A DNA stretch of 41,403 nucleotides from positions 1 to 41,403 of the forward strand of contig JAICTV010000019.1 of the NCBI GenBank assembly GCA_025936175.1, in the 5' to 3' direction. The notes under the pieces were generated by a model. It saw only the letters and a program-made list of their open reading frames with translations. It was not told where the DNA came from and did not search any database. This document shows, in pieces, positions 16,260 to 22,848 of this stretch. Positions within the stretch are counted from its first letter, which is position 1, and each line of letters begins with the position of its first letter. Source of the DNA: Phycisphaerae bacterium. GTDB lineage: Bacteria; Planctomycetota; Phycisphaerae; Tepidisphaerales; Tepidisphaeraceae. Made by a program: the position numbers and the translations under genes.

Positions 16260-17443
16260 ACGACGATGGCGCGCTGGCGATCGGCGTCGATCTGGGGGCG
16301 ACGAAGATCGCGACGGCGCTGGTCGCGCGGGACGGGCGAGTCGTGGCGGCGCGGACAACGGCGACGCAGGCCGGCGACGGCGCGGCAGCCGTCTGCGATC
16401 GCATCGCGTCGGAAATCTTCGCACTGATCAAACAATCGCCGGCGAAGGTGATCGGCATCGGCGTCGGCTCGCCCGGCGCAATCGATCGGGAGCGCGGCAT
16501 CGTCCGCGGCGCGGTGAACCTGGGGTGGTATGAAGTGCCGCTCGGCGATGAGCTGCGCCGGCGCGTTGTACACCGAGCGCCCGCGAACTCCACGGCCAGC
16601 GCACGATGTCATCCCGAGGTACTCCGAGGGATCTCGCAGGCCAGTTGCGTCCGAGATCCCTCAGAGTACCTCGGGATGACAGTCGCTGCGGCTCATGTTG
16701 CAGGTGAGGATGATGGCGATCTCCCCGTCATCATCGACACCGACGCCAACGCCAACGCCGTCGGCGAAGGGATGTTCGGCTCCGCCGTCGGCTGCGACAG
16801 CTACGTGCTGTTCACGATCGGCTCCGGACTCGGCGCCGGCGTCGTCAGCGGCGGACGGCTGGTCACCGGCGGCAGCGAGGGGATCGCCGCGAACCTCGGA
16901 CATTACGCGCTCGACCCGGAACACGGCCGCGCGTGCGCGTGCGGGCATCACGGGTGCGCCGAGACGATCGTGTCCGGACCGGCGCTGGCGGCGAGCACGG
17001 GCGCGGCGTCGGCGGACTCGGTCGTCGCGGAGGCTCGGAATGGCGACACCGCAGCGCGGACCGCGATCCGAGCGATGGCGCGGGCGCTCGGGCACGTCGC
17101 CGCCGTCGCGGCGGCCGTCGTCGATCCGCAGGTCATCGTCATCGGCGGCGGGCTCGGCGCCGCCGCGTTCGATCTGCTGGTGCCACCAGCGCAAACTGAA
17201 ATGTACCGGCGGTTGCCGACGAGCTTCACCGGCCGCATCGCGTTCCGCCGCGCGGGATTGAGCAGCCCCGCGATCGGCGCGGCGAGCCTCATCTTCTCAC
17301 GCCTCGATCCGCGCCAGGCGCGCGCAGGGGCGAGACTTGTCTCGCCCTCTTCCGGCGCCGGAAACACGGGCGACACAAGTGTCGCCCCTGGCGGCGCAAC
17401 GGACTCTCTAAGCCCGAACATCTCCGCGGACGAACGACCATGA
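16256..17443 (+). CDS. ROK-family sugar kinase with two in-frame palindromic insertions
   Basis: 395 residues against 300-320 usual. The phosphate-binding motif DLGATK is at residues 12-17. The catalytic Asp is D163 in DTDANANAVGE (family form NDAN). His216 of NLGH and the Cys cluster C227, C229, C234 of CACGHHGC form the ROK zinc site. The protein should phosphorylate a hexose or amino sugar with ATP. Residues 118-142 are encoded by a 75-bp palindromic element, and the tail after about residue 350 contains another (residues 357-378). Both keep the frame. The insert at 118-142 sits in the loop between the helix after PLGDELRRR and the strand LPVIID, so activity may survive. Starts and stops overlap both neighbours by ATGA. 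Confidence 0.88.
   Translation: MNDDGALAIGVDLGATKIATALVARDGRVVAARTTATQAGDGAAAVCDRIASEIFALIKQSPAKVIGIGVGSPGAIDRERGIVRGAVNLGWYEVPLGDELRRRVVHRAPANSTASARCHPEVLRGISQASCVRDPSEYLGMTVAAAHVAGEDDGDLPVIIDTDANANAVGEGMFGSAVGCDSYVLFTIGSGLGAGVVSGGRLVTGGSEGIAANLGHYALDPEHGRACACGHHGCAETIVSGPALAASTGAASADSVVAEARNGDTAARTAIRAMARALGHVAAVAAAVVDPQVIVIGGGLGAAAFDLLVPPAQTEMYRRLPTSFTGRIAFRRAGLSSPAIGAASLIFSRLDPRQARAGARLVSPSSGAGNTGDTSVAPGGATDSLSPNISADERP
16607..16681. repeat. Palindromic repeat element, GAGGTACTC family, inside the ROK kinase gene
   Basis: Two 30-bp arms (16607-16636 and 16652-16681) are reverse complements with one mismatch, around a 15-bp loop. Total 75 bp, exactly 25 codons, with no stop in the gene's frame. 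The core GAGGTACTCCGA also occurs at 21264-21290 and, inverted, at 21126-21152. Confidence 0.92.
17325..17390. repeat. Palindromic repeat element, CAGGGGCGA family, copy 1, in the ROK kinase tail
   Basis: CAGGGGCGA at 17325 pairs with TCGCCCCTG at 17382-17390. Each half contains its own small palindrome: GGGCGAGA/TCTCGCCC on the left and GGGCGACAC/GTGTCGCCC on the right. The 66 bp equal 22 codons and stay in frame. A second copy lies at 40560-40641. Confidence 0.85.
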
Positions 17444-18447
17444 GCAAGCGCAAATCCATCCTTTTCACCGGCAAGGATCAGGTGCAGGTCGTCGACGAGG
17501 AAAAGCTGCCGTCACCCGCCGCGGGCGAAATCCACGTGCGGACGACGCGCACGCTGATCAGCACCGGCACCGAATCGATCGTCCTGGGCCGAAAGTTCTC
17601 TCCGGGCACGCATTACGACAACTGGGTCAAGTATCCGTTTCGCCCCGGCTACTCGCACGTCGGCGTGGTCGGGGCGGTCGGCGAAGGCGTGAACGAATTC
17701 CGCGCCGGCGATCGCGTCGCAACGCGCGGCTCGCACTCCTCGCAGGTCATCGTGAAGGCGATCCACGCCGTGAAGATTCCCGATCGAGTGAGCGACGATG
17801 ACGCGGCGTGGACGGCGCTGGGAAAGATCGCGCAGGTCGGCGTGCGCGCGGCTGAGCACCGCATGGGCGACGCCGTCGTCGTCATCGGCCTCGGTCTGGT
17901 CGGACAGCTCGTCGTGCAGTATGTCCGGCTGATGGGGGCGAGCGAGGTGATCGCGATCGATCCGGCCGAGAAGCGGCTGGCGATGGCGAAATCGCACGGG
18001 GCGACCGCCACACTCGCTCGGCCGGTCGCGGAGACACTCGATGAGGTGAAGCGCATCACGCGCGACCGCGGGGCGCGCATCGTCTACGACGTGACCGGTC
18101 ATCACGCCGTGTTTCCCGAAGCGCTCAAGCTGGTTGCCGACCACGGCCGGCTCGTGCTGCTCGGCGACACGGGGACGCCCGAGCTTCAGCACCTCACGCC
18201 CGACGTAATCCGCCGCGGGCTCACGATCGTCGGCGCGCATGATCGTCATGCGCCGGCCGATCCGACGCCCGGCATCGAGTGGGACGCGCGGCGGGTGTTC
18301 GAGCTGTTCCTGAACTACCTCGCGCGCGGGCAGATGCGCGTGAGCGATCTCGTCACGCACCGGTTCAAACCGGATCAGGCGGCGGACGCGTACGCGATGC
18401 TCGAACGCGAGCGCGAGCGGGCGATGGGCGTGATCTTCGAGTGGTGA
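17440..18447 (+). CDS. Zinc-type MDR dehydrogenase (alcohol/sorbitol dehydrogenase superfamily)
   Basis: 335 residues. The GroES-like N-terminal domain includes GYSHVGVVGAVGEGVNEFRAGDRV, and the Rossmann domain has the nucleotide loop GLGLVGQ near residue 150, with the acidic end of the next strand (AIDPAEK) suggesting NAD(H). The usual catalytic zinc Cys is absent: the loop reads ISTGTES where a Cys would be, so it may be a zinc-independent member of the medium-chain family. It probably oxidises a sugar or sugar alcohol in the cytoplasm. ATG 17440 overlaps the kinase stop (ATGA), which means tight coupling. Confidence 0.85.
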   Translation: MSKRKSILFTGKDQVQVVDEEKLPSPAAGEIHVRTTRTLISTGTESIVLGRKFSPGTHYDNWVKYPFRPGYSHVGVVGAVGEGVNEFRAGDRVATRGSHSSQVIVKAIHAVKIPDRVSDDDAAWTALGKIAQVGVRAAEHRMGDAVVVIGLGLVGQLVVQYVRLMGASEVIAIDPAEKRLAMAKSHGATATLARPVAETLDEVKRITRDRGARIVYDVTGHHAVFPEALKLVADHGRLVLLGDTGTPELQHLTPDVIRRGLTIVGAHDRHAPADPTPGIEWDARRVFELFLNYLARGQMRVSDLVTHRFKPDQAADAYAMLERERERAMGVIFEW

Positions 18448-18545
18448 AGTGACTGCGCCGTCGCGCCAGCGCGATTTGGCGCGCGGACAAGGGACGAGCA
18501 GGCCTTATCATTTTCGCACGGCGTCGCGGCCCGCGACGCGACCAC

Positions 18546-18891
18546 GGAGGCATCTATGGCAGACAAACCCGCTTCGACAACTTCAGCGGCCCCCGTGCCG
18601 GTGGCCGAGCTCGTGCAGTATCAGGAAGGTTCGGTCGTCAGCCGCGAGGTCCTCAAGCGTCCGACGGGAACGGTGACCGTCTTCGCCTTCGCCGCCGGAC
18701 AGGGGCTCAGCGAGCACACGGCGCCGTTTGACGCGCTGGTTCACGTGGTGGACGGCGAAGCGCAGGTCACGATCGGCGGCTCATCGATGACCGTCACGGC
18801 CGGTCAGGTCGTCGTCATGCCGGCCAACGTTCCGCACGCCCTGCACGCCGAGAAATCGTTCAAGATGATGCTGATCATGATTCGTTCGTGA
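18546..18891 (+). CDS. Small cupin-domain protein
   Basis: 111 residues coded from ATG 18556; the span includes the ribosome site GGAGG at 18546-18550. A single cupin barrel: EHTAPFDALVHVVDGEAQVTI is cupin motif 1 (Glu/His of the metal site) and PANVPHALHAEKSFKMMLI is motif 2 with the second His. Such small cupins bind a metal and a small acid or sugar ligand; the exact reaction is unknown. It sits between the MDR dehydrogenase (108 bp gap) and the Hyi-like gene (13 bp gap), so it probably belongs to the same pathway. Confidence 0.85.
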
Positions 18892-18904
18892 AAGAGACAG
18901 CGGC

Positions 18905-19684
18905 ATGCGGCTCAAACAATCCTTCTGCCTGCCCTGCTTCGCAAAAAAAGACGAAGACTCCGCGCCGTTGATCCGCCAAGCCGCGAAGATCGGCTACGCC
19001 GCGGTCGAGATCTGGCATCGGGATGCATCGCTCGAGCGCATCGCGGCGATCGCGCGCGAGAACAGGCTGGCGCTGGCGAGCATGTGCGGCCACAAGGACT
19101 GGCGCAACGGCTTGAACCGCCGCGAGAATCACGACCGCATCGAATCGGAGCTGCGCGCGTCGATCGACGTGGCAACGAAGCTCGGCATTCCCGGCCTGAT
19201 CTGCTTCAGCGGCCCGCGCGACGCGGACGTGCCGGCGGAAGAATCGATGAGCAACTGCGTCGCCGGCCTGCGGCGCGTCATGCCCTATGCGGAAGAAAAA
19301 AGCGTCACGATCAACATCGAGCTGCTCAACTCGCGCGTGGATCACATCGGCTACGAGTGCGACCGCACGCCGTGGGCGGTCGAGCTGTGCAAGCGCGTCA
19401 ACAGCCCGCGGTTTCGCATCCTCTACGACGTCTACCACGCACAGATCATGGAGGGGGACGTCATCCGCACGATCCGGAACAACCTGCAGTGGATCGGCCA
19501 CATTCACACCGCCGGCAACCCGGATCGGCACGATCTCGACGACGATCAGGAGCTGAACTACCGCGGCATCGCCCGCGCGATCGCGGCGGGCGGGTACGCC
19601 TGCTGCGTCGCGCACGAGTTCTTCCCGCGCGGGGATCCAATTGAAGCGCTGCGGCGGGCCTTCGAGTTATGCGACGTGAGCTGA
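18905..19684 (+). CDS. Hydroxypyruvate isomerase-like TIM-barrel protein
   Basis: 259 residues, the normal length of the Hyi family (xylose isomerase-like TIM barrel). Metal-binding residues fit: Glu139 in INIELLNS, Asp175 and His178 in LYDVYHAQ, the His pair in GHIHTAGNP (about 199-201) and Glu238 in AHEFFP. The family interconverts hydroxypyruvate with tartronate semialdehyde, or epimerises related keto-sugars, in the cytoplasm. No signal peptide. The genuine Hyi reaction cannot be separated from other epimerases by sequence alone. It is seventh in the operon, just before an enolase-superfamily gene; together they suggest sugar-acid breakdown. Confidence 0.85.
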   Translation: MRLKQSFCLPCFAKKDEDSAPLIRQAAKIGYAAVEIWHRDASLERIAAIARENRLALASMCGHKDWRNGLNRRENHDRIESELRASIDVATKLGIPGLICFSGPRDADVPAEESMSNCVAGLRRVMPYAEEKSVTINIELLNSRVDHIGYECDRTPWAVELCKRVNSPRFRILYDVYHAQIMEGDVIRTIRNNLQWIGHIHTAGNPDRHDLDDDQELNYRGIARAIAAGGYACCVAHEFFPRGDPIEALRRAFELCDVS

Positions 19685-19727
19685 GCGAAGGCGAGGCGTG
19701 ACGGCGACGCCGCGGTAGGATGATTCC

Positions 19728-20990
19728 ATGCCCACCTCACGCCGCCGGTTTCTGCAAAGCGCCGCCGCGGTCGCCGCGGCTTCCTCCGCAGCCGTTTCGC
19801 TCGGCGCACCGGCGCTGACGACCCGATCGGTGTCGAAGGAAGAGCTGGATCGCATTCTCGATCAGCCGGTCTTGAAGACCGACTTCCTCGACAAGCCGGT
19901 CATCGTCGCGTCAATCCAACTGCTGCGCAACGGCAAGCAGTTCTTATTGCGCACGCGATCGACCGACGGCGTCGAGGCGATCACCGTGCCGAATTCCGAT
20001 CGGTTGAGCAACGTTTACCCGATGCTGCTCAATCAGATCATCCCGGCCTTCCTCGAAAAGGACGCGCGGACGCTCGAATCGCTGCTGTGGGACGTCTATC
20101 GCTCCAAGGACAACTACAAGTACTACGGCCTGGCCCTCTGGGTCGGCGTCGCCGCGGTGGAGATGGCGCTGCTCGAACTGATGGGCCAGACCGCGCAGCG
20201 GCCGCTGGCGGATTTCTTCGGCGGCGCGGTCCGCCGCGACATCCCGATCTACGTCGCCAGCGGCGTGCGCGGGAACAAGCCCGAGCAGGAGATCGAGCAC
20301 CTGCAACAAATCGTCGCCGACAGCGGCGCCAAAGCGCTCAAATTCCGTCTCGGCGGGCGAATGAATCGCAACGTCGATTCGCTCCCCGGCCGCACCGAAG
20401 CGCTCATCCCGCTCGTGCGCGAGACGTTCGGTGACGACTTCATCCTCTACGCCGACGCCAACAGCTCCTACGACGTGCCGAACGCGCTGCGCATCGGCCG
20501 CATGATGGAAGAGCACAAGTACGCGTTCTACGAAGAGCCGGTGGAGTTCGACGACATCTGGGGATGCAAGCGCGTTGCCGACGCGCTGTCGATCCCCATC
20601 GCCATGGGTGAGCAGGAGTTCTCGATGCGGCGGTTTCAGTGGTGCATCGAAAACCGCGCGATGGACATCATGCAGCCGGATCTGCACTACTTCGGCGGGT
20701 ACATCCGCTGCACGAAAGTGGCGCGGATGGCCGCCGCCGCGGGGATGACCGTTGTGCCGCACATGTCGGGCGGGAGCCTAGGCTATCTCGACGTCGTTCA
20801 CTTCGCGTCGTTCACGCCGAACACGGGGGCGTACATGGAGTTCAAGGGCAACGCCGCTCTGCCGGTGACGTGTGCGACGTCGCCGCTGAAGAGCATCAAC
20901 GGCGTCGTGCGCTGCCCGAGCGGGCCTGGGTTCGGGGTGACGATCGACCCGGCATACGTGAAGGCGGCGACGGTCGTCAGCGCCTCATGA
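19728..20990 (+). CDS. Tat-exported mandelate racemase/muconate lactonizing enzyme family protein
   Basis: 420 residues. The N-terminus SRRRFLQSAAAVAAASSAAV is a twin-arginine signal peptide, unusual for a family that is mostly cytoplasmic. The enolase-superfamily active site is complete: Lys205 (KFR variant of KxK), Asp243 in YADANSS, Glu270 in YEEPVEF and Glu295 in GEQEFS as metal ligands, and His345 in PHMSGG as the second acid/base. These enzymes abstract a proton next to a carboxylate and usually dehydrate or epimerise sugar acids. It ends the operon; about 400 bp with only palindromic repeats follow. Confidence 0.9.
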   Translation: MPTSRRRFLQSAAAVAAASSAAVSLGAPALTTRSVSKEELDRILDQPVLKTDFLDKPVIVASIQLLRNGKQFLLRTRSTDGVEAITVPNSDRLSNVYPMLLNQIIPAFLEKDARTLESLLWDVYRSKDNYKYYGLALWVGVAAVEMALLELMGQTAQRPLADFFGGAVRRDIPIYVASGVRGNKPEQEIEHLQQIVADSGAKALKFRLGGRMNRNVDSLPGRTEALIPLVRETFGDDFILYADANSSYDVPNALRIGRMMEEHKYAFYEEPVEFDDIWGCKRVADALSIPIAMGEQEFSMRRFQWCIENRAMDIMQPDLHYFGGYIRCTKVARMAAAAGMTVVPHMSGGSLGYLDVVHFASFTPNTGAYMEFKGNAALPVTCATSPLKSINGVVRCPSGPGFGVTIDPAYVKAATVVSAS

Positions 20991-21393
20991 AGCCCGGTCC
21001 CCGCGATGTCGTCGCAGACGTTCATCTACCCGCTCAATCCAACCTATCCCTCCCCCGAAGCGATGCGCTCATCCGTCCGCCTCCGCGACGACGGCTTCCA
21101 CTCGGCGATCGCGTTATCCGATTCGGATGCTTCGGAGTACCTCAGCATGACATCGCGCATCGCAATGTGCCGTGTTGAAGTTTGCCTCTACACGGCGAGA
21201 GGGAGCGCGGGCAGCGCTCGAAAGCGGTACGCGGCTCGAGTGTAGTGCGCGGGTCGACACTTATGTCATGCTGAGGTACTCCGAAGCATCTGCGTTCCAC
21301 GGTGAGCCGCTTCCGGTTCACGGCCAGACCCTTCGCGGAGTACCGCTCAGGATGACGGCCCCACCGACGCTGCAGGCGAACGCGCGCCGCTCT
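20991..21393. other. Gene-free region with GAGGTACTC-family palindromes
   Basis: No convincing gene is present; the longest open frame (21006-21245) has no known domain and runs through a repeat arm. The region separates convergent genes (enolase-superfamily + and MFS -). Three arms of the same repeat family lie at 21126-21152, 21264-21290 and 21331-21356. Confidence 0.7.
21126..21356. repeat. Cluster of three GAGGTACTC-family repeat arms
   Basis: 21126-21152 and 21264-21290 are perfect 27-bp reverse complements. 21331-21356 is an imperfect further inverted partner of 21264-21290. The core is the same as in the element inside the ROK kinase gene (16607-16681). The arms may act as folded 3' ends for the convergent transcripts. 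Confidence 0.85.
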
Positions 21394-22701
21394 CTAACCC
21401 TGCCCCGCCTCGACGCAGTCCCGGCGGAAGAACAGCGCCCACGCGATCAGCAACATCACGCCTGAGAACACGTACACGACCGACAGCCCGCCGAGCGTGA
21501 AACCCAGTCCCGTGTGCGACTTCATCGCGCCCATGATCAGCGGGGAAGTCGCGCCGACGAGGAAGGCGGAGCAGATCATCCCGCCCACCGCGCTCGATCG
21601 CAGCCGCGGCGGAATCACCTCGAACAGCGTCGCGTAGAGGTTCGATTCGTACACTCCCCGGAAGAGGCCGAAGACGCCCATGCCCAGGAAGCACATCGCC
21701 GGCGTCTTGCCGAAGCCCATCAGCGCGATGAAGGGCGCGCCGCAGAAGAGCGCGAGCATCTGCGCTTCGATGCGGATCGATCGCCGCCTGCGCGCGACGG
21801 CATCGGTGAAGCGGCCCGCCGCGAGGATGGCGATGAAGGCCGCGAAGTGGTGATAGAACATTGACGAGAAACCCGCCGACGTCTTGGACATCCCGAAGTT
21901 CTCCTGCAGGAACGTCGGCATCCAAGTCACGTAGCCGATGTCGACAAACGCCATGCCCGCGAAGGCAATCGCCAGGAGGAAGAAGGTGGGCTTTTTCCGC
22001 AGCTCGCGGAGGATTTGGGATAACGGAATCGCATCCGTACCGGCCCGGGAACGGGCCGGCTCTCCCTGGCCTTCGCGCGGGGTGTCTTTCAGGCGCCACG
22101 TGAGGATCAGGCCCAGCGCCATTCCGCCGATGCCGAAGAAGTAGAACGAGTGCCGCCAACTGTACGTCTGCGCGAGGTATCCGGTGATCGCGCCGCTGAC
22201 CACGACGCCGACGTAGAGCGCCGTCTGGTGGATCGACATCGCCAGCGCGCGCGTGCGGTGATGGAACTGCCCGATCAGCGACGTCGCCGAGGGGTAATAG
22301 AACGATTCGCCCGCGCCGGTCGCGAGGCTGCGCAGCACGATCAGCGAGACAAGGCCGCCCGCCCAGCCGGTGAACATCGTCGCGGCGCTCCAGAGGATCA
22401 GGCTGGCGGCGATGACCCACTTTCGCCGCAGGCGGTCGCCGAAGTAGCCGCCGAAGGGGACGAGCAGGCCGTAGGTCCAGTTGAAGACCGTCGCGACGAG
22501 TCCGAGCTGCGTCGCGGTGAGGTTCAGGTCGTGGCCGATGTCCGGGATGACGAAGCCGTAGAGCTGCTTGTCGGCGCGGTTGAAGAAGTAGGCGAACCAG
22601 AGGAGGGCGAGGAGTTCCCATTTGTAGGGGATCGCCGCGCGCGGTTGCGCCGGGCTCCCTGGCGCGTCCGATGAAGCGGCAGAGATGGATTCAGTCGTCA
22701 T
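21394..22701 (-). CDS. MFS transporter (ACS-like sugar acid / anion carrier)
   Basis: 435 residues with about 12 membrane helices. The first helix has LLALLWFAYFFNRADKQLYGF, where the loop with Asn-Arg-Ala-Asp and the downstream GGYFGDRLRRKW signature (MFS motif A) are typical of the anion:cation symporter group, which takes up hexuronates, galactonate or similar acids with protons. Start is ATG 22701; the first 25 residues are a cytoplasmic tail. It follows the two beta-helix genes on the same strand, 147 bp downstream of the second, with a palindromic element between. The substrate is probably a product of the secreted enzymes (inference). Confidence 0.88.
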   Translation of the reverse strand: MTTESISAASSDAPGSPAQPRAAIPYKWELLALLWFAYFFNRADKQLYGFVIPDIGHDLNLTATQLGLVATVFNWTYGLLVPFGGYFGDRLRRKWVIAASLILWSAATMFTGWAGGLVSLIVLRSLATGAGESFYYPSATSLIGQFHHRTRALAMSIHQTALYVGVVVSGAITGYLAQTYSWRHSFYFFGIGGMALGLILTWRLKDTPREGQGEPARSRAGTDAIPLSQILRELRKKPTFFLLAIAFAGMAFVDIGYVTWMPTFLQENFGMSKTSAGFSSMFYHHFAAFIAILAAGRFTDAVARRRRSIRIEAQMLALFCGAPFIALMGFGKTPAMCFLGMGVFGLFRGVYESNLYATLFEVIPPRLRSSAVGGMICSAFLVGATSPLIMGAMKSHTGLGFTLGGLSVVYVFSGVMLLIAWALFFRRDCVEAGQG

Positions 22702-22755
22702 AGCGCGCCCGATGTGCGACGTGGAGTCAACGTGCTCGACATGCCTGCTTTCGTA

Positions 22756-22822
22756 GCATGGCCGTCTCGGCCATGCCGTTGCCTATTCGGAAATCGTGAG
22801 GGCATGGGCGAGACGCCCATGC
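22756..22822. repeat. Palindromic repeat element, GCATGGCCG family, copy 2
   Basis: Arm one (22756-22776) is identical to that of copy 1 at 15412-15432. Arm two (22802-22822) is its reverse complement with two compensatory changes (GCATGGGCG...CGCCCATGC). Flanking bases CGTA and TACG extend the pairing. The loop between arms (22777-22801) differs from copy 1. It lies between the second beta-helix gene and the MFS gene. Confidence 0.9.
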
Positions 22823-22848
22823 TACGTAAATAGTGCCCGCACACAGCG

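Noticed and set aside
21006-21245. A 79-codon frame in the gene-free region
   Set aside because: It crosses a palindromic repeat arm, lacks a ribosome site and shows no family resemblance.
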